A DNA stretch of 13,221 nt from JBFWML01 sp050251635 (lineage in GTDB: Bacteria; Campylobacterota; Campylobacteria; Campylobacterales; SZUA-545): positions 1 through 13,221 of the forward strand of contig JBFWML010000054.1 of the NCBI GenBank assembly GCA_050251635.1, in the 5' to 3' direction. Below, in pieces: positions 1 through 6,932 of this stretch. The notes below the pieces were generated by a model. It searched no databases and was not told the DNA's origin. It was given only the letters and a program-made list of their open reading frames with translations. The stretch's first letter is position 1, and each line of letters opens with the position of its first letter. A program made the translations under genes and the position numbers.

Positions 1-158
1 CTTTGAGTGTAAGTTTCATTCAGCGCCCGAGCAAGCAGACCGTTAAAATTCTCCAGCCCTTTGTTTGAGTGAAGCACTCTATGGGCACCTTGCGACATTG
101 CAGAAGCGTGGATTGTCATATACGTCATTTTAACAGCATTTGTTAAGTTGCGCAACAT
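1..158 (-). CDS. Partial unrecognised protein, N-terminal 52 residues
   Basis: An open frame starts at an ATG (156-158) and runs off the left edge with no stop. The start shares one base with the stop of the upstream gene (TAATG arrangement), the usual sign of translational coupling, so I treat it as a real gene. The visible part begins MLRNLTNAVKMTYMTIHASA and is a mixed, probably helical sequence with no clear signal peptide or membrane segment. No family is recognisable. A perfect GTTGCGCAAC palindrome (147-156) lies in the first codons. The function is unknown; it probably acts with the upstream 221-residue protein. Confidence 0.6.
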   Translation of the reverse strand, partial: MLRNLTNAVKMTYMTIHASAMSQGAHRVLHSNKGLENFNGLLARALNETYTQ

Positions 159-823
159 TATTTTTTATAATTCTCCGCCATATAGTTTCCGATTTCTGCC
201 ATGATAGATCCCCGCTCTTTGTATAACTCCACTTGGTATTTCACCCAAGCCTCTTTGCGTTCTTTGCTTAGGTAATACAGATCGTGCTTTGGGTTGCTAA
301 TCTCTTCCCGGTACCACCCTTCGGCTTCCTTGGTGCGCTCTTCGCTTAGCGAATCCAACGCCTCGGCGGCGGCTTCGCGGAAAATCTTGACCCAGTCGAT
401 CTTTTCGGGGTTGGAGATGGGTTTTGTGGGGTCGAATTCACTAGGGTCCACCCCCTGATCGACATACATCGCTTCCCATATAACATAGCCAATGAATATC
501 GAAGCAGCTGTTGCGGCGTTTGAATCTTGATGAACTTCGCTGTATCCGCCATCTAGAAAAAGCTGATAGATTTCATCCGGTATACCTTTTTCATTGTAGG
601 GGTTCTTGGTGTGGATAATTTTAGACTGCTCAATCGCGGCTCTGGTTGCCGAGGTTGCGGTTTCGCTTGAAGAAAGCGTGTGGGGCCGGGTGGATGCTTT
701 ATGGGGTGCGGTCTGTGAAAGCGCCTGCGTGAGTCCGCCGCTAAAACCCGCTTGAACTGCCGGTGCTTTTTGGTTTGCGGTGATGCCTTGTTGTTGCGCG
801 AATGCCGATGCCGTGACTGTCAT
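158..823 (-). CDS. Hypothetical protein with disordered N-terminus (221 aa)
   Basis: I do not recognise this protein. Residues 1-65 are rich in Ala, Ser, Thr and Gln and look disordered. There is no signal peptide and no clear membrane segment. Residues 75-221 are rich in charged and aromatic residues (Glu, Lys, Tyr, Trp) and look like an alpha-helical, soluble domain. The ATG at 823 has an AAGGAAA ribosome binding site directly upstream. The gene is 49 bases downstream of the DsbD_2/SafE-like gene, with an AT-rich hairpin between them, and overlaps the next gene by one base. It may be the tail of the same transcript or a separate two-gene unit. Its lower GC content suggests a different history from the NosL operon. 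Confidence 0.6.
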   Translation of the reverse strand: MTVTASAFAQQQGITANQKAPAVQAGFSGGLTQALSQTAPHKASTRPHTLSSSETATSATRAAIEQSKIIHTKNPYNEKGIPDEIYQLFLDGGYSEVHQDSNAATAASIFIGYVIWEAMYVDQGVDPSEFDPTKPISNPEKIDWVKIFREAAAEALDSLSEERTKEAEGWYREEISNPKHDLYYLSKERKEAWVKYQVELYKERGSIMAEIGNYMAENYKK

Positions 824-831
824 GGGCTTTC

Positions 832-857
832 CTTGTTATTTCATGCAAAATAACAAG
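832..857. repeat. AT-rich inverted repeat between two genes
   Basis: A perfect 10-bp stem (CTTGTTATTT at 832-841 and AAATAACAAG at 848-857) has a 6-base loop. It lies just upstream of the ribosome binding site of the 221-residue gene and 15 bases after the stop of the preceding gene. There is no T-run in the minus-strand direction, so a strong intrinsic terminator is unlikely. It may control translation or stabilise an mRNA end. Confidence 0.5.
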
Positions 858-872
858 CAAATTAAATGCCAA

Positions 873-1580
873 TTAGTGGCAGTGCTGCAAACTCGCTTGC
901 GGATCGGTGGCGAAGTAGTAGCCCGTATAAAGCGTGTTGAGCCCGTAGGCGATCACCAGCAAAGCGGCAAGGCGCATCAGCCAGGTGCGCAGGCGGGTTT
1001 GTTTGAGCAGCCCCACAAAACTGCCCAGTAAAAACAGCGCCGGAACGGTGGCAAGGCCAAAAACCGCCATCACAATCGCCCCCTGTGTTGCGCTGGCCGT
1101 GGCGGCGGCGGTGATGGCGAAGAAATAGACAAACCCGCAGGGCAGCAGACCGTTAAGCAGCCCCAGGCCATAAAAGCTGGCAAGGCTTTGGCTTTTGATG
1201 AGCTGGCCGAAACTTTGGCGGTACCACGCCGTGCTTGAAAGCGAATGTTCGATGGCGGTTAGAAAACGCAGTTTTCCCAGCAGGGCCAATCCCGCCAGCA
1301 CCATCGCAACCCCGGCAACGAGATAAAGCGCGGCGTTGGTGGCGGCGTTAAAGGCGATCATGCTCCCAAGCCAGCCCAGCCCCGCGCCAATCAGCGCGTA
1401 GGTGCTTACACGCCCCAGCCCGTAGAGCAGATGGGCCAGTGCCTGACGGGTTTTGTTCCAACCCTCACCCATCTTGCTGCCGCTGTAGGCAATCACAATA
1501 CCGCCGCACATGCCGATGCAGTGGCCAAAACTCCCCAAAAATGCAATGGTCACGATCGACCACAAACCCAGCTCGATCAC
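873..1580 (-). CDS. DsbD_2 / SafE-family membrane protein (235 aa)
   Basis: This is a polytopic inner membrane protein of the family annotated as sulfite exporter TauE/SafE or cytochrome c biogenesis transmembrane region (DsbD_2). The hallmark is near the N-terminus, GSFGHCIGMCGG, with His20, Cys21, Met24 and Cys25. A second Cys-Pro helix break (NGLLPCG) lies in the middle, and about six hydrophobic segments are visible. Relatives act in thiol transfer or copper supply to periplasmic enzymes such as cbb3 oxidase. The C-terminus ends QHCH, which could be an additional metal-binding tail. The start is a GTG overlapping the previous stop by four bases (GTGA), so it is the last of the coupled operon genes. 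The membrane family assignment is firm; the copper role is an inference from the NosL neighbours. Confidence 0.8.
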   Translation of the reverse strand: MIELGLWSIVTIAFLGSFGHCIGMCGGIVIAYSGSKMGEGWNKTRQALAHLLYGLGRVSTYALIGAGLGWLGSMIAFNAATNAALYLVAGVAMVLAGLALLGKLRFLTAIEHSLSSTAWYRQSFGQLIKSQSLASFYGLGLLNGLLPCGFVYFFAITAAATASATQGAIVMAVFGLATVPALFLLGSFVGLLKQTRLRTWLMRLAALLVIAYGLNTLYTGYYFATDPQASLQHCH

Positions 1581-2083
1581 TCTGCGCCCATCAGTTTGCG
1601 TTTGACGGCGGGGTTGGTGAGGTTTTCGCCCCGCAGCATCATCGCTTCCATCGTTGCATAATCGACGCGGCCCGAAAAGGGGTGCTCATACGCGCCAAAA
1701 CCGTAAAACATGGGGGTCTCCTCCGTGCGGCTGTAAAAGGCTTCGCGGGCATTGACCCAGCGTTGTGAATCGCGGGCGTGCACCCACAAAACCGTCTCGT
1801 TTTTAAAGGGTTTGTCCGCCAAAAACAGCGGCATCCCGCCCAAATCATGAAAAAACCACGTGCGGCCGTCGGGCGCAACGCTTTGCGCGGCGTAGTCAAG
1901 GGTGTCGATAATCATGCCGCACTGGGCATCCTGCACCCGGCCCAATTCGATCGGCAAAGGCAGTTTATCCGCATTGCCGCGCACCACCAGCACGGTGGCG
2001 TTCACCCCCGCAAAACTGGCGATCAGCGCCGCCGCAAAACCCAGCGCGATCAGCACCGCCAAAAGCGTCAAAACCCGTTTCAT
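1577..2083 (-). CDS. Membrane-anchored NosL-like protein (168 aa)
   Basis: This appears to be a third, divergent NosL-family protein. After an N-terminal membrane anchor (residues 5-27) comes DAQCGM (Cys55, Gly56, Met57). A DGRTWFFHDLGGM segment follows, then WVHARDSQRWVNAREAFY, which parallels the DYYT-x-DAxxAWYV region of the classical NosL two genes upstream. Only the second cysteine of the usual CxxCGM is present, so metal binding may differ. The start is the ATG at 2081-2083, overlapping the stop of the upstream membrane protein by four bases (ATGA). A longer in-frame start at 2170 exists but would overlap the neighbour by 91 bases and spoil the anchor. The stop overlaps the next GTG start. 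The NosL assignment rests on my reading of motif order, not on a search. Confidence 0.7.
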   Translation of the reverse strand: MKRVLTLLAVLIALGFAAALIASFAGVNATVLVVRGNADKLPLPIELGRVQDAQCGMIIDTLDYAAQSVAPDGRTWFFHDLGGMPLFLADKPFKNETVLWVHARDSQRWVNAREAFYSRTEETPMFYGFGAYEHPFSGRVDYATMEAMMLRGENLTNPAVKRKLMGAE

Positions 2084-3042
2084 AACCACACTCCGTTTCT
2101 TACAAAATAGCCGATCGGATAAAGGGCGCAAATCATCAAAAAAAGCGCAATAAACCCGGCCCCCGCCCAAAAAAGCCCCTTTACCTCACGCCTTAGCCAC
2201 AACGCCGCCACCCCCGCGCTTAGCTGCGCAAAAACCCCCAGCAGCAGCGCGCCGTAGAGAGCGTAACCCATATAGTGGTATTCGGGTTGCAGCAGGCAGT
2301 AGGGGCACTGGTGGGTGGGCAGTTCGTACACGTAGGGGCTTACCGCGTAGATGACTGTTAGCAGCGCCACCGTCAAAAACACCGGAGCCACCGCCACCGA
2401 CAAAACGCCGTGGCGCAAAATCCCCGCCGCAACACTTAAAACCCCCAGTGTCGCAAACAGGGCGATCAGCGCCGTTTTGTTTATCCCCAGCGGCAGCGTT
2501 CCGCTAGTTTGGGCCACGCCGTAAAGCAGACTGCAGCACTGCACAACGCTTCCGGTATCCAGCCCCGCCAGAAACAAAACGCCCAGCAGCGGCTCAAGGG
2601 CAATCAGCCCAAAAAGCGGCACAAACAGCGCAAATTTCGCCCGCGTAAAGGGCCATGTTTTTTCGGCCAGATCCAAGCGGTGCATCACCAGCCACAATCC
2701 CAGCCCAATCGCCGTGATAATCCGCACAAACAAAAGCGGCGTGCCGTAGGCGTTGGCATTGACCACCCCCGCCGCGCACATCGCGCCGGGCAGCAGCGAT
2801 GAGAGCCGATCGAGCAAAAAGACAAAAAAGGGCAGCAACGCCCCCTTGATCGCCAACACAAACAACACCAAAACCGCCGCCAGATAGACCCGTTTTTCCA
2901 GGCGGTATTGCTCCGGCGCGCTAGAGGTAAAATCCCAGCTTTTTAAGACCCGCAGCGCCGTCGCCAGCGCAAAGGCCGCCAAGATCAGCGCCAGCAAATC
3001 CAGCCCGATCAGCGCGGCAGCCTGCGGCAGCATCAAGATCAC
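2080..3042 (-). CDS. Polytopic membrane protein with cysteine pairs (320 aa)
   Basis: I cannot name the family. The protein has about eight hydrophobic segments. Its cysteines are striking: Cys89 in PGAMCAAGVVNANAYG, an adjacent pair Cys169-Cys170, and a CPYC motif (Cys246, Cys249) in THQCPYCLLQPEYHYMGY just before a membrane helix; Cys305 lies inside a late helix. Such loop cysteine pairs next to membrane helices recall DsbB/VKOR-like quinone-linked thiol oxidoreductases, but no full signature of either is visible. The GTG start overlaps the ATPase stop by four bases, and its stop overlaps the next gene by four bases, so it is made together with the ABC transporter and NosL proteins. It may be a redox partner that sets thiol or copper state; this is inference. 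Confidence 0.75.
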   Translation of the reverse strand: MILMLPQAAALIGLDLLALILAAFALATALRVLKSWDFTSSAPEQYRLEKRVYLAAVLVLFVLAIKGALLPFFVFLLDRLSSLLPGAMCAAGVVNANAYGTPLLFVRIITAIGLGLWLVMHRLDLAEKTWPFTRAKFALFVPLFGLIALEPLLGVLFLAGLDTGSVVQCCSLLYGVAQTSGTLPLGINKTALIALFATLGVLSVAAGILRHGVLSVAVAPVFLTVALLTVIYAVSPYVYELPTHQCPYCLLQPEYHYMGYALYGALLLGVFAQLSAGVAALWLRREVKGLFWAGAGFIALFLMICALYPIGYFVRNGVWL

Positions 3043-3707
3043 GCGCCCACGCTCCCTTCGCGCATTTCAAAAACGCCCTCTGCTTCGAGGGTGTCAAAAA
3101 GCGGATCATGGGTGGCGATCAGCAGGGTTTTGCCTTCGTTTTTGAGCCGTTGCAAAATCGCCAGCAAAATCTGTTTGTTGACCGCGTCGAGATTGGCGGT
3201 GGGTTCGTCGGCCAAGATCAGTTGCGGGTCGTTAATAAGCGCGCGGGCGATCGCCACGCGCTGCTGTTCGCCGCCGGAAAGCAGCCGCGCGGGCACATCG
3301 GCCTTTGCGCCGATTCCCAGTTTTTCCAGCGCGGCTTGGCCCTGCTGCGCGGCCTTAGAAAAGGGCACGTTCGAGGGAGCCAGCGGCAAAATCACGTTTT
3401 CCAGCGCGCTCATTTGGGGGAGCAGGTGAAATTGCTGAAAAATAAACCCCAGCTTCTCCCGCCGGAAGGCGCTGGCAAAATGATCGGGCAGTTTGGCCAC
3501 GTTTTCCCCCAGCACAACCATCTCGCCCCCGGTGGGTTTATTCAGTGCGCCGATCAGGCTTAAAAGCGTGCTTTTGCCGCTGCCGCTGGGGCCTTTAAGC
3601 AGATAAAGCCCCGGTTTGCGGATGCTCAAAGTTGCGGATTTGACCGCCTGCATTTCGCGGGGGGTGTTTTCGTGGTAGGTTTTGTAAACCTTTGCAAGTT
3701 CGATCAT
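3039..3707 (-). CDS. ABC transporter ATPase, LolD/MacB type (222 aa)
   Basis: This is the cytoplasmic ATP-binding subunit of the adjacent FtsX-type permease. All motifs are intact: Walker A GPSGSGKS (39-46), a Q-loop in FQQFHL, the signature LSGGEQQR (143-150), Walker B LILADEP (163-169) with D-loop ANLD, and the switch histidine in ATHD (His200). The length fits the LolD/FtsE/MacB-N group rather than the larger NosF type. The ATG overlaps the permease stop by four bases (ATGA) and its own stop overlaps the next gene by four. The pairing with an FtsX-like permease implies a mechanotransmission type of system acting on periplasmic or membrane substrates. The substrate is unknown. Confidence 0.92.
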   Translation of the reverse strand: MIELAKVYKTYHENTPREMQAVKSATLSIRKPGLYLLKGPSGSGKSTLLSLIGALNKPTGGEMVVLGENVAKLPDHFASAFRREKLGFIFQQFHLLPQMSALENVILPLAPSNVPFSKAAQQGQAALEKLGIGAKADVPARLLSGGEQQRVAIARALINDPQLILADEPTANLDAVNKQILLAILQRLKNEGKTLLIATHDPLFDTLEAEGVFEMREGSVGA

Positions 3708-4879
3708 CGCAACACCTCATGCACATCCGCCGCCGCCGCCCGCCACGCGGGGAAAATCACCGCCGAAATAAAAACCGGAACGCTCAGCAAAAAGACCAGC
3801 GCCGTCACCCCAAAGGGCACATCGGGCGCGGGGCGGTAGCGGTGCGGCAGGTTGTCCGCGCCCAAAAACAGCTCCATCATCCCCGGCGCGCCAAGCCAGA
3901 AAACATACCCGTAGGCCAGCGCAAAACCCGCCAAAAAGGCGCTCAAGGCCACCAAAGCGCTTTCGATCAGCTTCCACGACACCACCGCGTTAATGCTCCA
4001 GCCCACGGCCCGCAGGATGCCGATCTCCTTTTTTTCGTGGGGCGTGAGGGCGCTGGCCTTGTGAAACAGCAGAATAAAAAAGCTCAGCAGCACCGTGGAA
4101 AAAAGCGTGACAAACAGGCCGCTTTTTTGGTCGTAGAGGTGATCGTATCCGGCGGCGATGTCGCTTTTTTGGAGCACGCGCGTTTCGGGATACAGCTCGC
4201 GGATTTTGCGGGCAATGACGGGGATTTCCACGGGGTTGGGGGTAAAGGCGGCAATATCCGCCGCTTCATCCGCGCCGTAGCCCAGCACCGTGCGGGCGGT
4301 TTGGGTGCCCATGAGCACCAGATCGTTGCTTTCCAGCGCCGTGGCTTCGTTGAAAACTCCGGCCACGGGGGCTAAAACCAGATCGCCCTGCGCGGTGTAA
4401 AAGGGGAAGCGATCGCCCAGATGATATTCGTCCATCAGTTGCCGTACCCCCGCGCCTGCAATCAGCGCAGGCTGGTCTAAAAACAGCCCCAAATCCAGCC
4501 CGTCGCTCACCGCTTGCAGCCGCGCGGCGCTTTCGGCTTCGAGCAGATTGAGCCCCACAACGCTTAGGGTGCGGTTCGCCGCCTCAAAGCGGTAGTAGCC
4601 CCACACCCGCGCCACGGCGCGATCGATGCCGGGAATCTGTGCGATCTTGTCGGCCCATGCGGCGGGCAGCGGCGCGGCGCGTCCGGCTTTTTCGCGCACA
4701 ATGACCAGATCGGCTTGCCCTTGCAATGTAAGGGCCACTTCGTTTTTAATGGCGTGGGAAAGCAGCAGGGCGGAAAAAAGCAGCCCGGTCAGCAGGGCAA
4801 AAAGCCCAAAGACCGTGGCGTGGCGGCCTAGATGCTGCACCAGCGAAGCGGCGGCAAAACGGAAGACAAACCCGTTCAC
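3704..4879 (-). CDS. ABC transporter permease, FtsX/MacB type (391 aa)
   Basis: The architecture is typical of MacB/LolC-like permeases. There is one N-terminal membrane helix (about residues 15-40), a large periplasmic domain to about 260, then three C-terminal helices. The cytoplasm-facing LTPHEKKEIGILRAVGWS segment after the second helix is the classic FtsX coupling region. I place the start at the GTG 4877-4879, because it overlaps the stop of the upstream 80-residue gene in a GTGA, like the other junctions of this operon. An in-frame TTG four codons earlier is less likely. It works with the ATPase encoded directly downstream. A NosY-type (ABC-2) permease is excluded by the topology. The likely role is moving or extracting a lipid, lipoprotein or metal-bearing ligand at the periplasmic face. 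Confidence 0.88.
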   Translation of the reverse strand: MNGFVFRFAAASLVQHLGRHATVFGLFALLTGLLFSALLLSHAIKNEVALTLQGQADLVIVREKAGRAAPLPAAWADKIAQIPGIDRAVARVWGYYRFEAANRTLSVVGLNLLEAESAARLQAVSDGLDLGLFLDQPALIAGAGVRQLMDEYHLGDRFPFYTAQGDLVLAPVAGVFNEATALESNDLVLMGTQTARTVLGYGADEAADIAAFTPNPVEIPVIARKIRELYPETRVLQKSDIAAGYDHLYDQKSGLFVTLFSTVLLSFFILLFHKASALTPHEKKEIGILRAVGWSINAVVSWKLIESALVALSAFLAGFALAYGYVFWLGAPGMMELFLGADNLPHRYRPAPDVPFGVTALVFLLSVPVFISAVIFPAWRAAAADVHEVLR

Positions 4880-5118
4880 GGCCGCACCCAAGTAAGCAGC
4901 GATTGCGGCGGCAGGGCAGGGTGCAACCCCTCTTTTTGCTGCGGCAGCGGATGACGAAAGGCGGCGCTTTGGGTGCTAAAGGCAATGCCGGGCAGCCCCG
5001 TTAAACCCGCAACGCTCTCGCTTTGGGGCGCGCCCTTTGCGGCGTGGATCAGGCAGAGCGCAAAGACGCACCCCCAAAAGCCCAAAAAAACCAGCATCCG
5101 ATCGCCGTTTTTTTGCAT
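4876..5118 (-). CDS. Small membrane-anchored protein (80 aa)
   Basis: I do not recognise this small protein. It starts MQKNGDRMLVFLGFWGCVFA, giving a single N-terminal signal-anchor. The remaining roughly 50 residues, rich in Pro, Gln and Leu, would face the periplasm and include LTGLPGIAFSTQSAAFRHP. It is believable as a gene because its ATG shares one base with the stop of the upstream NosL gene (TGATG) and its stop overlaps the permease GTG by four bases. It therefore sits inside a tightly coupled operon between a NosL protein and the transporter. It could be an accessory subunit of the permease. An internal start at Met8 is possible. Confidence 0.7.
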   Translation of the reverse strand: MQKNGDRMLVFLGFWGCVFALCLIHAAKGAPQSESVAGLTGLPGIAFSTQSAAFRHPLPQQKEGLHPALPPQSLLTWVRP

Positions 5119-6155
5119 CAGCGATCCAGCGCCCAGACGGCCTCTTGGGTCACTTCGCCAAAACGCAGCCGTTGTTTGCCCCGGTGGTCGCGCATAAACG
5201 CCTGCGCATCGGCTTCGTTTTCAAAGGGGATCGGCTCGTGACCCATGGGGCCGTACACATCGCTGCCCAGCACGTACCACGCCCGGGTTGCGTCGATCGC
5301 TTTAAGAGTGTAGTAGTCGGTGACGATCAATGTAACCGGTTTGCCGTGGGTGCCGCCGTAGCGGGCGGGGGCGAAATAGTATTTGAAAAAGTCCTTTGCG
5401 CCGTCGAAGTAGTATTCGGTGCCGTCCGCAAAACTCTGTTTGGCCGCCCATTTGGGGTATTTGGCCACAAACATCCCGCACACGGGGCATTTGGCGTTTT
5501 CGGGCACGGCTAACCGATCGCTCTTAGCCCCGGCGGGCAGGTTAAAGCGCTTTTTCTCCCACAGATAAAGCGCGAGATCGTGGCGGTGGGGTTCGGAGAG
5601 TTTGGCACAGGGGGTTTCTAAAGCCGTTTTGAGTTCGGCGATCGTATTAAACTGCATGGGATCGGGCGCGTTTTGGCAGACCCGATCGTGCAGTTTTTGG
5701 CCCCGTTCATAGGCTTTGGCCCGCGCGGGCGCTTGGGCTTGGTCGTCGGCGTCGGCATCCCGCGAGGCCACCGTAAGGGCAAAGCCAAAGCTGCGTTTAT
5801 CGCCGCCGTGTTGAGCGATAAAGGCATCGGCGGCCGCTTCGTCGGCGAAGGCGGGTTTGGGATAGCGGGTGAGTTCGCTTGTGAGATTGGAGGCCAGCAC
5901 ATAGACCGCTTTGCGCGCGTCGATCAAGCGAAGCGAAGCGTGATCGGCAGCCAGAATCTGCGTGATTTTGCCCTCGATCGCCGCAAAATCCCGCGCCAGA
6001 TACTCCAGCGACACGTAGCGCCGCACCTCGCCCCCCGCAAGATGAACCTCATGGACACTGCGGGCGTGATCGCCCAGCGCCAGAGCGCTGACATAACCGT
6101 ACTCGCCCGCCGCCGCATAGAGCAAGGCGGCGAGCCAAAGGCCAAGTTTTTTCAA
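5118..6155 (-). CDS. NosL-domain protein with second degenerate NosL-like module (345 aa)
   Basis: This is an exported protein with an N-terminal signal or anchor (MKKLGLWLAALLYAAAG). Residues 25-125 look like a NosL module that has lost its CxxCGM. Residues 150-215 hold a segment with two cysteines (DRVCQ and ETPCAKL) that resembles a c-type cytochrome fold without a CxxCH haem site. Residues 220-320 are a classical NosL domain with CPVCGM (223-228), YYFDGAKDFFKYYF, VTDYYTLKAIDATRAWYV and GPMGHE (302-307). NosL proteins bind Cu(I) and supply it to nitrous oxide reductase; here no nosZ is in view. It begins with TTG directly after the stop of the upstream NosL gene. The double-module layout is longer than usual NosL proteins (about 180-250 residues). 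Confidence 0.85.
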   Translation of the reverse strand: MKKLGLWLAALLYAAAGEYGYVSALALGDHARSVHEVHLAGGEVRRYVSLEYLARDFAAIEGKITQILAADHASLRLIDARKAVYVLASNLTSELTRYPKPAFADEAAADAFIAQHGGDKRSFGFALTVASRDADADDQAQAPARAKAYERGQKLHDRVCQNAPDPMQFNTIAELKTALETPCAKLSEPHRHDLALYLWEKKRFNLPAGAKSDRLAVPENAKCPVCGMFVAKYPKWAAKQSFADGTEYYFDGAKDFFKYYFAPARYGGTHGKPVTLIVTDYYTLKAIDATRAWYVLGSDVYGPMGHEPIPFENEADAQAFMRDHRGKQRLRFGEVTQEAVWALDR

Positions 6156-6878
6156 TTAATGCTTCCCGAAACGATCGAGCTGAATATCCCAGTAATAAAG
6201 CGCAATGCCCTGCAGTTTGGCATCGCCCAGATTTGCGCCGCACGCGCCCGAATCGCGGATTTCGGCCTTGAGTTCGCCCAGGGTGTGGGCGTGAAACTCC
6301 TTGAAGGCCGCCTTGTTGCAGCTCTCTTCAAAAAGCTCTTCGCCCAGCTTGTACATCATATTGCCCCGGTTTTTTTTGATCATCTGCATATCTTTTTCAA
6401 AGTCCGCCAGCGCCGCGCCGTAGGCGCCCTTGTGATCGGTGAGCGTGCCGCCGTTTTCCTTGGCGAAGGCTTCGGCGTCGGCCTTGGAGGTAAAGGCGTA
6501 TTTGCTCGTGGCGCTCATGGTGCCCTTGATATGGCTGCCCACGACGTAGTGCGCCTTGTGGGCGTTGATAAACTTTTTGCTCGCCGTATCGACCACCAGC
6601 ACTTCGGCGATTTCGTTGCGTTTATCGCGCAGGTAGCCCATTTCGCGCTCTTCGACAAGGCAGTGGATGGAGCAGTATTGGCGGGTTTCACCGTTTTTGA
6701 GCCGCACGGCGTGGTTGGTTTTGTAGAACTTGGGCAGATACATGCCGCAGTTGGGGCAGTAGGCTTTGGCCGGCCCTTGTTGCAAAAGCTCGGCTTCGTT
6801 TTCGGGGACGGACTGGAACATGCCGTTGCCCGCAAAGAGCAGGGAACAGGCCATTAAAAAAGCGGCAAACAGGCGCAT
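6156..6878 (-). CDS. nosL: NosL-family copper protein (240 aa)
   Basis: This is an exported NosL-family protein. CPNCGM lies at residues 41-46, followed by KNGETRQYCSIHC, a VDTASKKFINAHKAHYVVG stretch and GTMSATSKYAF, in NosL order. The C-terminal 65 residues (GEELFEESC ... SGACGANLGDAKLQGIALYYWD) again resemble a haemless cytochrome c-like module with a pair of cysteine sites, as in the next gene. I choose the ATG at 6878 because AGGAGG lies a few bases upstream. An in-frame TTG at 6905 would give a longer signal with an LMAC lipobox-like site, so a lipoprotein form remains possible. It is the first gene of the coupled operon and lies 54 bases after the diguanylate cyclase gene. The symbol refers to the family, not to a proven nitrous oxide reductase role. 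Confidence 0.85.
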   Translation of the reverse strand: MRLFAAFLMACSLLFAGNGMFQSVPENEAELLQQGPAKAYCPNCGMYLPKFYKTNHAVRLKNGETRQYCSIHCLVEEREMGYLRDKRNEIAEVLVVDTASKKFINAHKAHYVVGSHIKGTMSATSKYAFTSKADAEAFAKENGGTLTDHKGAYGAALADFEKDMQMIKKNRGNMMYKLGEELFEESCNKAAFKEFHAHTLGELKAEIRDSGACGANLGDAKLQGIALYYWDIQLDRFGKH

Positions 6879-6895
6879 AGCGCCTCCTTTTAAGA

Positions 6896-6920
6896 AGTTG
6901 CGCAATGCTAGAACGCAACT
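6896..6920. promoter_or_regulatory. Inverted repeat ahead of the nosL operon
   Basis: A 7-bp perfect inverted repeat (AGTTGCG at 6896-6902 and CGCAACT at 6914-6920) with an 11-base spacer lies between the diguanylate cyclase stop and the nosL start. It is placed where an operator or a weak mRNA hairpin would act. I see no convincing -35/-10 pair, so the operon may be read through from the genes upstream. Confidence 0.35.
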
Positions 6921-6932
6921 GTTAAGAGCGTG

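Noticed and set aside
2080..2170. Longer N-terminus for the third NosL-like gene
   Set aside because: It would overlap the upstream gene by 91 bases and precede the membrane anchor with an unlikely polar leader; the ATG at 2083 fits the four-base overlap pattern.
3692..4375. 227-codon plus-strand open frame opposite the permease
   Set aside because: Its composition (very rich in His, Gln and Arg) is that of an antisense frame, and the minus-strand permease is well supported.
3039..4879. ABC genes as NosF/NosY of a classical nos cluster
   Set aside because: The permease has the one-plus-three helix FtsX/MacB layout, not the six-helix ABC-2 form of NosY, and no NosD or NosZ is in the window.
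5673..6857. 394-codon plus-strand open frame opposite the two NosL genes
   Set aside because: It is the antisense shadow of GC-rich coding sequence. The minus-strand frames carry clear NosL motifs, start/stop overlaps and a strong ribosome site; this one shows no family.
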